Positions 41,740 through 51,662 are shown, numbered from the stretch's first letter. The stretch is DNA of 64,000 bases from Flavivirga amylovorans (GCF_030540875.1 NZ_JAUOEM010000008.1:83714-147713); one strand, 5' to 3'. Notes: a model not told the origin generated them from the letters alone. Numbers and translations are program-made.

Positions 41740-42876
41740 ATGACTGAAAATAAAAGACTAAAAATTGGAGAAGGAAAAATTAGTGGTTATATCTCCATTT
41801 TCTTGGCGATAATATGCTTTGGAGCCACATTCTGTGCATACTTTCCTGATTATTTAACGACTGCAGATTTTCGTGAATTATATAAACCAAACTATATTAA
41901 ATGGGCATTCTTTATAATCCTAACATTGTCCTTTGGGTTTGCTTTAACTAGTTTTATCTTAAGTAAAAAAACGAAGCTAGGCTTTTTTGCTATATTAATA
42001 ATAGCTGCCGCCATTTTCATGGCTTCCACATTACCTGAATACAAAGAAATAGACTCTAAATCTTTCACAATCGGAATGGATTGGCTTTTGCTAGATATAC
42101 TAATCTCCGCATTTATTTTTATTCCTATGGAATTGTTTTTACCAAAAAGGTTAGAGCAAACTAAATTTCATCAGGAATGGAGAACAGATTTAGTTTACTT
42201 TATTATTAGTCATTTACTAATTCAAGTTACTGGAGTTCTTATACAATTGCCTGCTGTAGTTGCATTTTCAGGTATAGGGTTAACAGGCTTTCAAACATGG
42301 GTGCAAGGTATTTGGTTTATTCCTCAATTGTTCCTAGCACTATTTGTATCAGATTTGTTTCAATGGACTGGTCATTACTTTTTTCATAAAATACCATACT
42401 TATGGCGTTTTCATTCGGTACACCATTCTACAAAAGATATTGATTGGCTAGCTGGATCCAGAACTCATTTTGTTGATCTAATAGCTGTTCGGGCTGTTTC
42501 ATTTTTACCCTTATATGTATTTGGTTTTAGTTCATCAGTTTTCACAACGTATATTGTCATTGTTTCTATTCAAGCTGTATTAGCTCATGCTAATACCCGT
42601 ATAAATTTTGGGTTTCTGCGCTATGTGTTTGTAACGCCTCAATACCATCATTGGCATCATTCTGCCGACCCAAAAGCATACGATAAAAATTTTGCAATTC
42701 ATTTTCCTTTTATTGATATGATCTTCGGCACCTATTATCCTATGGGAAAAACCTGGCCTGAGAGTACAGGACTTGGAGATGTGAAATTTCCCAAAGGGTT
42801 TATTAGACAATTTGTTTTTCCTTTTACAAAAAATCCATCAAATGATAACTCGATTAAAAACCCAAGTGAACGATAA
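41740..42876 (+). CDS. Sterol desaturase / fatty acid hydroxylase family protein
   Basis: This 378-aa membrane protein has about eight hydrophobic segments. It carries the di-iron histidine boxes of the family: HYFFH, then FHSVHHSTKDIDWLAGSRTH, and near the end QYHHWHHSADP. Such enzymes hydroxylate or desaturate lipids in the inner membrane using O2; in Bacteroidota the substrate is unknown. The N-terminal third (residues 1-110) is an additional membrane region beyond the catalytic core. No partner reductase is nearby. The gene is downstream of the MITE copy. Confidence 0.85.
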   Translation: MTENKRLKIGEGKISGYISIFLAIICFGATFCAYFPDYLTTADFRELYKPNYIKWAFFIILTLSFGFALTSFILSKKTKLGFFAILIIAAAIFMASTLPEYKEIDSKSFTIGMDWLLLDILISAFIFIPMELFLPKRLEQTKFHQEWRTDLVYFIISHLLIQVTGVLIQLPAVVAFSGIGLTGFQTWVQGIWFIPQLFLALFVSDLFQWTGHYFFHKIPYLWRFHSVHHSTKDIDWLAGSRTHFVDLIAVRAVSFLPLYVFGFSSSVFTTYIVIVSIQAVLAHANTRINFGFLRYVFVTPQYHHWHHSADPKAYDKNFAIHFPFIDMIFGTYYPMGKTWPESTGLGDVKFPKGFIRQFVFPFTKNPSNDNSIKNPSER

Positions 42877-42934
42877 TTAAACCATACAACTTTGTCAATT
42901 TTCATGTCAAAATTCATGTTTTATTATCATATAA

Positions 42935-43147
42935 AAACCTCTTACGTTTTTAAGAAATAGGATTCTCTTTGCTGGGAACCATAATTTAAAAATTTATGGT
43001 AAATTGAATTGCAAATCTGGCAAAAGAACGAAATATGAAAACCGTGTATTTTTTTCTACTGAAAAAGAAGCATTAAAAAATAATTTTCGTCCTTATGGAC
43101 ATGGCATGAGAGAGGCTTATAAAAAATGGAAAAATGAAATTGTTTGA
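42935..43147 (+). pseudogene. Remnant of an Ada-type metal-binding domain
   Basis: An open frame without a start codon (TAA at 42932-42934 precedes it) encodes LFAGNHNLKIYGKLNCKSGKR, then ENRVFFSTEKEAL, FRPYGHGM and EAYKKWKN, ending at TGA 43145-43147. Intact flavobacterial Ada-like domains read NCKSGKRM...FRPCGHCM, with four Cys zinc ligands. Here the last two cysteines are Tyr and Gly, the first half of the domain is missing, and there is no ATG. It is therefore a decayed gene. Its last 14 bases overlap the alkB start, suggesting a former ada-alkB operon. Confidence 0.7.
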
Positions 43148-43745
43148 TGTAGAAACTGATGCCACAAAAAACCTACTTCCCAAGGACGGCATTGTGAATT
43201 ATTATGGCAAGTTATTAAAAGATGATGTAGCAGATTATTTTTTTAAAACGCTGCTACATACTATTGAATGGCGAAATGACGAAGCCATTATCTATAGTAA
43301 AAAAATAATTACCAAACGAAAAGTAGCCTGGTATGGTGAAAAACCTTTTGAATATACCTACTCTAAAACCACCAAACTAGCATTGCATTGGACAAAAGAA
43401 TTATTAGAATTAAAAACAAAAGTTGAGCATAAAACTGGAGAAACGTTTAATTCTTGCTTGTTAAACCTATATCACAATGGTCATGAAGGCATGGCTTGGC
43501 ATAGTGATGGAGAAAAAGATTTAAAAAAGAATGGCGCTATAGCTTCTTTAAGTTTTGGAGCAGAACGAAAATTTGCTTTTAAACATAAAGAAACTAAAGA
43601 AAAAATTAGCTTAGAGTTAGAGCATGGAAGCGTATTAGTCATGAAAGGCGCCACACAGACGCATTGGCTACATAGATTACCTCCAACTAAATTAATACAT
43701 ACTCCCAGAATAAATCTAACTTTTAGAACTATTGAAGAAAATTAG
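43134..43745 (+). CDS. alkB: Alpha-ketoglutarate-dependent dioxygenase, AlkB-like
   Basis: This 203-aa Fe(II)/2-oxoglutarate dioxygenase repairs alkylated bases by oxidative demethylation. The iron ligands are HSD (WHSDGEKDL) and the distal His in QTHWLHRLP. RINLTFR supplies the 2-oxoglutarate arginines, and SLSFGAERKFAFKHK and LNLYHNGHEGMAW are conserved segments. This is the short AlkB-like type common in Bacteroidota. Its start overlaps the Ada remnant upstream. It ends at a hairpin terminator. Confidence 0.9.
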   Translation: MKLFDVETDATKNLLPKDGIVNYYGKLLKDDVADYFFKTLLHTIEWRNDEAIIYSKKIITKRKVAWYGEKPFEYTYSKTTKLALHWTKELLELKTKVEHKTGETFNSCLLNLYHNGHEGMAWHSDGEKDLKKNGAIASLSFGAERKFAFKHKETKEKISLELEHGSVLVMKGATQTHWLHRLPPTKLIHTPRINLTFRTIEEN

Positions 43746-43772
43746 AAATAACCATTAACAAAATGCAACATT

Positions 43773-43809
43773 AAAAAGCCTTAACATATAACTGTTAAAG
43801 CTTTTTTTT
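43773..43809 (+). terminator. Terminator of alkB
   Basis: AAAAGCCTTAAC pairs with GTTAAAGCTTTT (one mismatch) and is followed by eight T. Its sequence is close to the rho terminator at 41277-41308. Confidence 0.85.
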
Positions 43810-43834
43810 ATCATGTCATATCGAAACGTATCAA

Positions 43835-44197
43835 TTAATAATTCGTTAAAAGATCTCTATATTCTTTTAAATCAGATATATTTATTTTGTTATTAAGGTT
43901 CTTCATAAGAGATATTAAATACTTAAGACTTTCTACTGGAGAAGACTCTACATGTTCCTCAATATGCTCCTCTTCATCTGTAGGTTCATCATCTAGGATA
44001 GGTATAAGAAATGTGTTGTTGTTTTCTATATGCTCATAAGTAAGTCTAAGTACCTTTACTACTAAAGGGATTTGCTCCTCTAAAGCATATGCTCTTAATT
44101 GTTTTATGTCGTCGATTAGTGTCTCTGTATCGATACCTGTCTTATCTAGATTACCCAGAATTTTATCGATTAATTCAATTGCTTTTTTATTTTCCAA
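43835..44197 (-). CDS. Hypothetical acidic protein (120 aa)
   Basis: I do not recognise this 120-aa protein. It is helical in character: an N-terminal charged helix (KKAIELIDKILGNLDKTG), a central helix (ALEEQIPLVVKVLRLTYEHIE), and an acidic linker rich in Glu (DDEPTDEEEHIEEHVESSP) before a last helix. No membrane segment or signal peptide is present, so it is cytoplasmic. It converges with alkB. Confidence 0.6.
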   Translation of the reverse strand: MENKKAIELIDKILGNLDKTGIDTETLIDDIKQLRAYALEEQIPLVVKVLRLTYEHIENNNTFLIPILDDEPTDEEEHIEEHVESSPVESLKYLISLMKNLNNKINISDLKEYRDLLTNY

Positions 44198-44351
44198 AGG
44201 ATTAATGTTATTTTGAATAATTAACTTGTTAGAACTGCAAATTTATATTTTTAGAAATCAAATATGACTATCTTTCTAAGATTTTGTTTCTCTAAATCGA
44301 ACAGTTTTAATGTTTCTTCATCATTAAAACTTTATTAGGGAATCGAATCAT

Positions 44352-44382
44352 AAAAAAAAGCTTCTCATTTCTGAGAAGCTTC
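44352..44382 (-). terminator. Terminator of rpsT
   Basis: GAAGCTTCTCA pairs with TGAGAAGCTTC (minus strand) and is followed by a T run, 26 bp downstream of rpsT. Confidence 0.9.
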
Positions 44383-44407
44383 AAATATTTTAAACTTTAA
44401 ATCTTAA

Positions 44408-44659
44408 TTAAAGTGCAGCAACATGTTTAGCTAAACCAGATTTAAGGTTTGCAGCTTTGTTAGCATGAATAACATTTTTCTTAGCTAATTTATCTAACAT
44501 AGAAACTATTGAAGGAAATAAAGCTTCAGCTTCTTTCTTATCAGTTAACTCACGTAACTTCTTAATAGCATTACGAGTCGTCTTATGTTGATACTTGTTT
44601 AATAAACGCTTAGATTCGTTACTTCTAATTCTTTTTAATGCTGACTTATGATTTGCCAT
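44408..44659 (-). CDS. rpsT: 30S ribosomal protein S20
   Basis: This 83-aa protein binds 16S rRNA early in assembly. The start [19 protein letters not shown] and the C-terminal [16 protein letters not shown] are typical of S20, and it is very basic. The start is the ATG at 44659; the frame continues upstream through tRNA-Glu but that part is not coding. It is transcribed with tRNA-Glu from one promoter. Confidence 0.96.
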   Translation of the reverse strand: MANHKSALKRIRSNESKRLLNKYQHKTTRNAIKKLRELTDKKEAEALFPSIVSMLDKLAKKNVIHANKAANLKSGLAKHVAAL

Positions 44660-44685
44660 TTGTTTTTTCTTATTATTAAAATATG

Positions 44686-44757
44686 TAGCCCGTAGGGGAA
44701 TCGAACCCCTCTTACCAGGATGAAAACCTGGCGTCCTAGCCGATAGACGAACGGGCC
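44686..44757 (-). tRNA. tRNA-Glu (anticodon TTC)
   Basis: This 72-nt tRNA has acceptor GGCCCGT/ACGGGCT, anticodon stem CCAGG/CCTGG around loop TTTTCAT (anticodon TTC), and T arm AGGGG-TTCGATT-CCCCT. CCA is not encoded. It lies 26 bp upstream of rpsT on the same strand and is probably processed from the same transcript. Confidence 0.96.
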
Positions 44758-44776
44758 ATTTTGCCTTTTGAGTGCG

Positions 44777-44806
44777 CAAAGATAAACATAAAATTTAAAC
44801 TTGCAA
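44777..44806 (-). promoter_or_regulatory. Promoter of tRNA-Glu and rpsT
   Basis: TTG (44804-44806) and TATCTTTG (44777-44784) on the minus strand are 19 bp apart, a textbook flavobacterial promoter. The box lies 19 bp before the tRNA. Confidence 0.8.
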
Positions 44807-44906
44807 GTCTTTCAATTAACAAACAATGTCTCCATTGCGGATGCAAAAATACAACTATTTTTAAATGTCACAATAGCTAGCTAATTTTTTTTTAAAAAAA
44901 ATTAAA

Positions 44907-46385
44907 TTAATACGCTTTTGCAAACAATACTCTACCCTTAGAAGGGTTTCCAGAATAGACACAAACACCTTCTACCTCCTTCATATCTAAAGGAATACAA
45001 CGAATAGTTGCCTTGGTTATTTCTTTAATTTTATCTTCAGTCTCATTTGTACCATCCCAATGCGCAGAAATAAATCCTGTTTTTGTTTCTAAAACATCTT
45101 TAAATTCATCAAAAGTATCTACTTCTGTAATGTGTGTATTTCTAAAATCCAAAGCTTTATTAAATAGCGTTTCTTGAATTTCTTTTAATAAATTGTCTAT
45201 GGTATCACTTAAGGCTTCTAAATTAACTGTTTGTTTGGTTAATGTATCTCTACGAGCAATTTCTACAGTACCATTCTCTAAATCTTTAGGTCCGATAGCA
45301 ATTCGTAAAGGAACTCCTTGCAGTTCATGCTGTGCAAATTTTGCTCCAGGTCTATGCGTTGTTCTATTATCAAATTTAACAGATATATTTTTTCCTCTCA
45401 AATTGCTCAAAATACCGTTTGCAACTTCAGTAATGGCATTTAAATCTTCTTCACTTTTATAAATAGGGACAATAACAACTTGATTTGGTGCTAAACTAGG
45501 AGGTAAAACCAATCCGTTATCATCGCTATGAGTCATAATCAAAGCGCCCATTAATCGAGTAGAAACGCCCCATGAAGTTGCCCAAACATAATCTTGTTTA
45601 CCTTCTTTATTAGCATACTTAACATCAAAAGCTTTAGCAAAATTCTGACCAAGAAAATGAGACGTACCAGCTTGTAATGCTTTTCCATCCTGCATTAGTG
45701 CTTCAATACAATATGTTTCTTCCGCTCCAGCAAAACGCTCGCTCTCAGTTTTCACACCTTGTATTACAGGTATAGCCATAAAGTTTTCAACAAAGGTTGC
45801 ATAAACATTATTCATTAATTTAGCCTCTGTTAAGGCTTCTGCTTTTGTTTCGTGTGCTGTGTGCCCTTCCTGCCATAAAAACTCAGCAGTACGTAAAAAA
45901 AGACGTGTTCGCATTTCCCAGCGTACTACATTAGCCCATTGGTTTATTAAAAGCGGTAAATCTCTATAAGATTGAATCCAACCTCTATATGTATTCCAAA
46001 TAATAGCCTCACTAGTTGGCCGTACAATGAGCTCTTCTTCTAATTTTGCTTCTGGATCTACACGTAATTTCCCTTTTTTATCAGGATCATTTTGTAATCT
46101 GTAATGAGTTACAATGGCACATTCTTTAGCAAACCCTTCTGCATTTTTTTCTTCTGCTTCAAATAAACTTTTAGGCACAAATAATGGAAAATATGCGTTT
46201 TGATGACCTGTTTCTTTAAACATTTTATCTAATTCCGCTTGCATTTTTTCCCAAATTGCATAACCGTAGGGTTTAATAACCATACATCCTCTAACTGCCG
46301 AATTCTCAGCTAGATCAGCTTTTACAACCAATTCGTTATACCATTTCGAATAATCTTCTGCTCTACTAGTAAGTTTTTTACTCAT
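44907..46385 (-). CDS. proS: Prolyl-tRNA synthetase (short, archaeal/eukaryote-like type)
   Basis: This class II synthetase charges tRNA-Pro. It has 492 aa from the ATG at 46385; an ATG six codons earlier would add a short extension, but homologues start [19 protein letters not shown]. Motif 2 ([23 protein letters not shown]), the [10 protein letters not shown] segment, and motif 3 ([25 protein letters not shown]) are present. The protein lacks the editing insertion of the E. coli type and has the C-terminal zinc-domain-like extension ending in a Tyr residue, as in the archaeal type. Confidence 0.95.
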   Translation of the reverse strand: MSKKLTSRAEDYSKWYNELVVKADLAENSAVRGCMVIKPYGYAIWEKMQAELDKMFKETGHQNAYFPLFVPKSLFEAEEKNAEGFAKECAIVTHYRLQNDPDKKGKLRVDPEAKLEEELIVRPTSEAIIWNTYRGWIQSYRDLPLLINQWANVVRWEMRTRLFLRTAEFLWQEGHTAHETKAEALTEAKLMNNVYATFVENFMAIPVIQGVKTESERFAGAEETYCIEALMQDGKALQAGTSHFLGQNFAKAFDVKYANKEGKQDYVWATSWGVSTRLMGALIMTHSDDNGLVLPPSLAPNQVVIVPIYKSEEDLNAITEVANGILSNLRGKNISVKFDNRTTHRPGAKFAQHELQGVPLRIAIGPKDLENGTVEIARRDTLTKQTVNLEALSDTIDNLLKEIQETLFNKALDFRNTHITEVDTFDEFKDVLETKTGFISAHWDGTNETEDKIKEITKATIRCIPLDMKEVEGVCVYSGNPSKGRVLFAKAY

Positions 46386-46448
46386 ATCAATTTTTTGGCA
46401 CAAATATTGTGACTCTGTTAAATAAAAGAATAGTTAAGCAAAACTAAC

Positions 46449-46456
46449 TATTTTTG
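46449..46456 (+). promoter_or_regulatory. Promoter -7 box of the Trp/Asn-rich lipoprotein gene
   Basis: TATTTTTG matches TAnnTTTG, 28 bp before the start codon at 46485. Confidence 0.55.
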
Positions 46457-46484
46457 TTATGTTCAACAATAAAATTCTAGAGAT

Positions 46485-47633
46485 ATGCAATTTAACAACT
46501 ACCTGAAAGAGAAAGTGTCATTTGTAGCCATTCTTGGTTTGCTATTCATTTTAGCCTCATGCGGTTCTTATCAATATGTTGGTGTTGATGATGATGGTAT
46601 TTACGGTAATGTACAAAGACAAGTTATTGTTGAAAAACCTTCTCAAAATAATCAAACGGTTGCCCAAGTTCCTAATAGTACTAACAACAATTATTATAAA
46701 AATTATTTTAGAGATAAATCTTTAGAATCAGAAAACATCTTTTCTAATGATGCTATTTTCACTGATATCGATTCTTACGAAGGAAACAATTATGTTGAAA
46801 ATGATACCATAGCCAATAATTATCAAGGCTATGCAGGCTGGGGACAAGATAGTAATAATGTTACTATAAACTATATAGATAACGGCTGGAATAACAACTG
46901 GGGCTGGAATGCTGGTTTTGGTTGGGGTTGGAACAATTGGGGATGGAACAACTGGGATTGGAATAGATGGAATAATTGGGGATGGAATGGCTGGAACGGA
47001 GGCTTTTATGATCCTTTTTGGTGTCCTCCTTTTTATGGTGGTGGATTTTACGGTGGTGGATTTTATGGCAATAACTGGGCTTATAACAGATATAATAGAG
47101 GAAGAAATTATTCATATAACTCAAGCAGAAGAGGTAGTTATTATGCCAATAACTCAAGAAGATTAAATACAAGTAACGTTAGCTCGTCTGCCAGACGTAG
47201 TAGTTATACTAATAATCAAAACAGAAATACAACAACTTCAAGATATAATACATCAAGAAGAAGTAGTACTGGTACAATAGCCAGATCAAACAACACAAGA
47301 AATTACAGTTCTAACGGGACTCGTAGATATACAAGTAACTCTCAAAGAAGAACTGTTGCTTCCAGAACACCATCAGCAAATTCGGTAAGAAGATCATCAT
47401 CTTCAACGGTAAGAAGAAATTCAAGTACTGTTTATAGTCCTTCTAATAGCGCTAGAAGATCATCTAATAATTCAAGGTCTTATTCTCCTTCAAGAAGTAG
47501 AAGTTCATCTAGTGGTTATTCGCCAAGCAGAAGCTCTAGATCCAGTTCTGGTTCAATGTCCAGATCATCATCTAGCAGCCGTAGTTCAGGTAGTAGAAGT
47601 TCTGGATCTTCAGGAGGAGCGAGACGTCGTTAA
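46485..47633 (+). CDS. Low-complexity lipoprotein with Trp/Asn/Gly and Arg/Ser repeats
   Basis: This 382-aa protein has a lipoprotein signal (LGLLFILASC, Cys27) and an N-terminal conserved part (GSYQYVGVDDDGIYG). Residues about 130-185 are made of W-N-G words (GWGWNNWGWNNWDWN) and Tyr/Gly/Phe repeats. From about 200 to the end the chain is almost all Arg, Ser, Asn, Thr and Tyr, with runs such as RSSSSSRSSGSRSSGSSGG. It is probably an envelope surface protein with disordered, cationic character. The family recurs in flavobacteria beside proS and the barrel gene downstream; the function is unknown. Confidence 0.7.
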   Translation: MQFNNYLKEKVSFVAILGLLFILASCGSYQYVGVDDDGIYGNVQRQVIVEKPSQNNQTVAQVPNSTNNNYYKNYFRDKSLESENIFSNDAIFTDIDSYEGNNYVENDTIANNYQGYAGWGQDSNNVTINYIDNGWNNNWGWNAGFGWGWNNWGWNNWDWNRWNNWGWNGWNGGFYDPFWCPPFYGGGFYGGGFYGNNWAYNRYNRGRNYSYNSSRRGSYYANNSRRLNTSNVSSSARRSSYTNNQNRNTTTSRYNTSRRSSTGTIARSNNTRNYSSNGTRRYTSNSQRRTVASRTPSANSVRRSSSSTVRRNSSTVYSPSNSARRSSNNSRSYSPSRSRSSSSGYSPSRSSRSSSGSMSRSSSSSRSSGSRSSGSSGGARRR

Positions 47634-47660
47634 AATTTTTAAAAGAAAAAATACAACTAT

Positions 47661-49280
47661 ATGAAAAAGTTACATTTACTATTCATAGGTGTTCTATCTA
47701 TGTCCACAGTTTACGCTCAAGATATTAGTGATGCTATAAGATTTTCTCAAGATGAAATACAAGGGTCGGCTCGTTTTAGAGCTTTGAGTGGTGCCTTTGG
47801 TGCTTTAGGTGGCGATATGAGTGCTGTTAGTTTAAACCCAGCTGGCTCTGCTGTTTTTAGTAGAAGCCATGCTTCTTTTTCCTTATCAAATAAAGATACT
47901 GAAAACAAGACCCAATATTTTAATGGGATGAATAATTCTAGTGACTCCAATTTTGATATTAATCAAGGTGGCGCTGCTTTTGTATTTGCCTCTAATACTA
48001 ATTCATCATGGCGGAAATTCACAATTGCTGTTGCTTACGAAAGAACGAATGACTACGACTCTAATTGGAGAGCTAGTGGTGTAAATACTGATAATGATCC
48101 TAATTTTAATAATTCCATAGCTAGCTACTTTTATGATTTTGCCAATGGTTTGGAAAAATTCGTATTCACTCCTAGTGGACAAGAATTAGTAAATTATTTC
48201 AATATAAATAATTCTCAAGCACAGAATGACCCAGAATTATACTTTGATAACAATCCTCAACTATATAATGATTTAGCTTATGAATTTCTTGGCAATGTAG
48301 AAGGCTTTAGCACTCAACAAGCATTTTTAGGTTTTCAAGGATATTTATTTAGCCCTGATTCCGACGCTGATAACAATACTGATTATACCTCGAATATAGC
48401 TCCTGGAAGCTTTGATCATGATTATATATATACATCAACAGGATATAATGGTAAAATAACATTTAATATGGCTACTCAATATGAGGATAATTTATATTTA
48501 GGATTAAATTTAAATTCTCATTTTATTAACTACGATCGTTCTACTCTATTATTTGAAGATAATTCAAACCCAGGATCAATTGTTAACAGCGTAGAATTTG
48601 AAAATGGTATATCGACTAGAGGTAGTGGTTTCTCTTTTCAATTAGGAGGCATACTAAAATTAACAAACGAGTTTAGAGTTGGTCTTACCTACGATTCTCC
48701 AACTTGGTATACCATAGAGGAAGAAACAACTCAATATTTGGCGACTGTAAGAGATGAAGGAAGTGGCTTAGAAACACAAGTTATAAACCCAAATGTAATA
48801 AATATTCATCCACAATATAGATTGCAAACACCTGCAAAATTAGCAGGAAGCTTAGCATACGTTTTTGGAAAACTAGGACTAATCAGTTTTGATTATTCTC
48901 GTAAAGATTATAGTCAAACAAAATTCAGACCAACATCAGATGCCTTTTTTGCAGATCAAAATAATGTTATGAATAATATCCTAACAGATGCTGCTACTTA
49001 TAGGCTTGGTGGAGAATACAAACACAAACAGCTTAGTTTTAGAGGAGGTTACCGTTTCGAAGAGAGCCCATACATAGATGGTGTTATTGTTGGTGACTTA
49101 ACTGGGTATTCTTTGGGAATCGGTTACAATTTTGGTAATACCAAATTAGACATCACTTACGATCGGTCTGAACGTTCATTTGTAAACAGTTTTTATAACT
49201 TAAGATTTGACACACCAGCATCTGCTACTGTAGACCGAACAAATTCTAATATAACCCTGTCTTTAAGTTTCAATATTTAA
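47661..49280 (+). CDS. FadL/OmpP1-like outer-membrane transport protein
   Basis: This 539-aa protein has a signal peptide (residues 1-19, ending TVYAQ). The FadL family start follows: GSARFRALSGAFGALGGDMSAVSLNPAGSAVF, where the NPAG motif marks the hatch region. About fourteen amphipathic beta strands follow, and the C-terminus ends in a Phe-Asn-Ile strand. It would pass hydrophobic compounds such as fatty acids across the outer membrane. It starts 27 bp after the low-complexity lipoprotein gene and is probably co-transcribed with it. A strong terminator follows. Confidence 0.85.
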   Translation: MKKLHLLFIGVLSMSTVYAQDISDAIRFSQDEIQGSARFRALSGAFGALGGDMSAVSLNPAGSAVFSRSHASFSLSNKDTENKTQYFNGMNNSSDSNFDINQGGAAFVFASNTNSSWRKFTIAVAYERTNDYDSNWRASGVNTDNDPNFNNSIASYFYDFANGLEKFVFTPSGQELVNYFNINNSQAQNDPELYFDNNPQLYNDLAYEFLGNVEGFSTQQAFLGFQGYLFSPDSDADNNTDYTSNIAPGSFDHDYIYTSTGYNGKITFNMATQYEDNLYLGLNLNSHFINYDRSTLLFEDNSNPGSIVNSVEFENGISTRGSGFSFQLGGILKLTNEFRVGLTYDSPTWYTIEEETTQYLATVRDEGSGLETQVINPNVINIHPQYRLQTPAKLAGSLAYVFGKLGLISFDYSRKDYSQTKFRPTSDAFFADQNNVMNNILTDAATYRLGGEYKHKQLSFRGGYRFEESPYIDGVIVGDLTGYSLGIGYNFGNTKLDITYDRSERSFVNSFYNLRFDTPASATVDRTNSNITLSLSFNI

Positions 49281-49307
49281 AAACAGACCTAAATAAAATT
49301 CATTATT

Positions 49308-49342
49308 AAAAAGTCTGATCTGTAAAAGTTCAGACTTTTTTA
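49308..49342 (+). terminator. Terminator after the FadL-like gene
   Basis: AAAAAGTCTGA pairs with TCAGACTTTTT and is followed by T. It lies 28 bp after the stop codon. Confidence 0.9.
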
Positions 49343-49429
49343 ATTTAAATGTAATTTATACCCCAAATTATAGACAAACCCTCTTATATAATTGTTTGTT
49401 AATACAAAACATAACAAAAGTGTTTTACT

Positions 49430-49437
49430 TATATTTG
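49430..49437 (+). promoter_or_regulatory. Promoter -7 box of folE
   Basis: TATATTTG followed by C, 27 bp before the folE start. It matches TAnnTTTG. Confidence 0.6.
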
Positions 49438-49464
49438 CAGACTAAAAACATCACTTTTTAGCTA

Positions 49465-50142
49465 ATGAAAATTGAAAACGATATAGAAAAATTTGAATCT
49501 TTAGGAGATGATCATATTGGAACGTCTTCTAACACACCATTACGAAATGATGCCTTTAAACTTTCTAATGAAGAAAAAATAGACATTATTAAAGATGATG
49601 TACGCCACATTATGGAAACCTTAGGTCTCGATTTAACAGACGATAGCTTAAGCGGTACACCTAACCGTGTTGCTAAAATGTTTGTTAAGGAAATTTTTGG
49701 AGGATTAAATCCAAAGAAAAAACCAAGCGCTTCCACATTTGAAAACAAGTATAAATATGGTGAAATGTTGGTTGAAAAAAACATTACTGTGTATTCAACC
49801 TGCGAGCACCACTTATTACCTATAGTTGGAAAAGCTCATATTGCTTACATATCTAACGGAACAGTGGTTGGATTATCTAAAATGAATCGTATTGTGGATT
49901 ATTTTGCAAAACGTCCGCAAGTACAGGAACGTCTTACCATACAAGTGGTTAAAGAACTTCAGGAAGTTTTAAACACGCAAGATGTTGCCTGTGTTATAGA
50001 TGCCAAACATTTATGTGTAAACTCAAGAGGTATTAGGGACATAGAAAGCAGTACAGTAACTTCAGAATTTGGGGGTAAATTTAAAGAAGAAGCAACTCGT
50101 AGAGAATTTTTAGATTATATAAAATTAGATACAAAGTTTTAA
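49465..50142 (+). CDS. folE: GTP cyclohydrolase I (FolE type)
   Basis: This 225-aa enzyme opens GTP to dihydroneopterin triphosphate in folate or pterin synthesis. The zinc and substrate residues are visible: YSTCEHHLLPIVGKAHIAYI with Cys and His ligands, VGLSKMNRIVDYFAKRPQVQERLT, and AKHLCVNSRGI with the last Cys. The N-terminal ~40 residues are a variable extension. It is followed by cysS 38 bp downstream, but no functional link is known. Confidence 0.95.
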   Translation: MKIENDIEKFESLGDDHIGTSSNTPLRNDAFKLSNEEKIDIIKDDVRHIMETLGLDLTDDSLSGTPNRVAKMFVKEIFGGLNPKKKPSASTFENKYKYGEMLVEKNITVYSTCEHHLLPIVGKAHIAYISNGTVVGLSKMNRIVDYFAKRPQVQERLTIQVVKELQEVLNTQDVACVIDAKHLCVNSRGIRDIESSTVTSEFGGKFKEEATRREFLDYIKLDTKF

Positions 50143-50180
50143 TTTATTTTTTAACCATAACCAAATCACCTTAATTAAAC

Positions 50181-51662
50181 ATGCAACTTTTTCAGCATCA
50201 ACAAATAAAGTTATACAATTCACTTACAGGTAAAAAAGAAACGTTCAAACCTATTAACGAAGGTTATGTAGGTATGTACGTTTGCGGCCCCACTGTTTAT
50301 AGCAATGTACACTTAGGCAATGTTAGGACTTTTATGTCTTTTGATATGGTATTTAGGTATCTAAAGCATTTAGGTTATAAAGTGCGTTATGTTAGAAACA
50401 TTACGGATGCTGGCCATTTAGAGAATGATGCTGATGTTGGGGAAGATAAAATCACTAAAAAAGCACGTTTAGAACAAATTGAACCAATGGAAGTTGTGCA
50501 ACGCTATACGGTTGATTTTCACAATATTCTTAATACGCTTAATTTTTTACCACCTAGTATAGAACCTACTGCAACGGGTCATATTATTGAACAAATCGAA
50601 TTAATAACAAATATTATCGATAACGGATTTGCATATGAAGTCAATGGCTCTGTTTATTTTGATGTTCACAAATTCAATGAAACAAATGATTATGGAAAAT
50701 TAAGCAAGCGTAAGCTTGAAGATTTAATTCATAATACGCGCGAATTAGATGGTCAAAGTGATAAAAAGAATCCACAAGACTTTGCACTTTGGAAAAAAGC
50801 TGAACCGCAACACATTATGCGCTGGCCTTCTCCCTGGAGTGATGGTTTTCCAGGATGGCATTTAGAATGTACTGCTATGAGTACCAAATACCTTGGAGAA
50901 CAATTTGATATTCATGGTGGCGGTATGGATTTAAAATTCCCGCATCACGAATGTGAAATTGCTCAAAATGAAGCCGCTAAAGGAAAGTCTCCCGTTAACT
51001 ATTGGATGCATGCCAATATGTTAGAGCTTAATGGGCAACGTATGTCTAAAACTACAGGAAATACAGTGAATCCTGATGAGTTATTGTCTGGAAATAACAA
51101 ATTCTTTAATAAGGCTTACGCACCCAGCGTAATTCGCTTTTTTAATGCACAATCATCTTACCGAAGTGTTTTAGATTTAACAGATGATGGGTTGTTAGCA
51201 AGTGAAAAAGGATTTTATAGATTGATGGATGCTGTTAATCTTTTAGATGATTTAAAAGCTTCTGAAACATCTTCCTTAGATGTTAATGCATGGAAACAAA
51301 AATGTTATGATGCGATGAATGATGATTTTAATTCGCCAATTTTAATTGCTCATTTATTTGAAGCTGTGAAATACATAAATCAAATTAAAGAAGGATCTGA
51401 AACTTTATCTACAGAAGATTTAAATACATTAAAGACTACCATCAATAATTTTGTTTTTGATGTTTTAGGTCTTGTAAATGCTACTAAAAGTGATTCTGGA
51501 ACGGATAAATTATCTGGAGCCGTAGATATATTAATTAAATTAAGACAAGAAGCTAGAGCAAATAAAGATTTTGCTTTGTCTGATAAAATTCGTGATGAAC
51601 TAGCAGAGGTTGGTATTCAACTTAAAGACGGTAAAGATGGCACTACGTTTTCGACTAATTGA
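50181..51662 (+). CDS. cysS: Cysteinyl-tRNA synthetase
   Basis: This 493-aa class I synthetase charges tRNA-Cys. The zinc-linked start [16 protein letters not shown] carries the HIGH-like motif. The zinc-binding segment [14 protein letters not shown] and [11 protein letters not shown] follow, and the KMSKS loop is [10 protein letters not shown]. The anticodon-binding helical part and a C-terminal tail follow. Full length. A REP-like repeat begins 5 bp after its stop. Confidence 0.95.
   Translation: MQLFQHQQIKLYNSLTGKKETFKPINEGYVGMYVCGPTVYSNVHLGNVRTFMSFDMVFRYLKHLGYKVRYVRNITDAGHLENDADVGEDKITKKARLEQIEPMEVVQRYTVDFHNILNTLNFLPPSIEPTATGHIIEQIELITNIIDNGFAYEVNGSVYFDVHKFNETNDYGKLSKRKLEDLIHNTRELDGQSDKKNPQDFALWKKAEPQHIMRWPSPWSDGFPGWHLECTAMSTKYLGEQFDIHGGGMDLKFPHHECEIAQNEAAKGKSPVNYWMHANMLELNGQRMSKTTGNTVNPDELLSGNNKFFNKAYAPSVIRFFNAQSSYRSVLDLTDDGLLASEKGFYRLMDAVNLLDDLKASETSSLDVNAWKQKCYDAMNDDFNSPILIAHLFEAVKYINQIKEGSETLSTEDLNTLKTTINNFVFDVLGLVNATKSDSGTDKLSGAVDILIKLRQEARANKDFALSDKIRDELAEVGIQLKDGKDGTTFSTN

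Noticed and set aside
44660..44779. The S20 reading frame extends upstream through tRNA-Glu for another 40 codons.
   Set aside because: The extension covers the tRNA gene; the normal S20 start [10 protein letters not shown] is at 44659.
46396..46410. A TTGGCAC-N5-TTGT word upstream of the lipoprotein gene looks like sigma-54.
   Set aside because: Its reverse complement (ATATTTGTGCC) is the likely promoter of proS, so the match is probably a by-product; a TATTTTTG box serves the plus-strand gene.
46864..47172. ORFs antisense to, or in another frame of, the Trp/Asn-rich lipoprotein gene.
   Set aside because: They are read-through products of the low-complexity repeats and lack independent signals.
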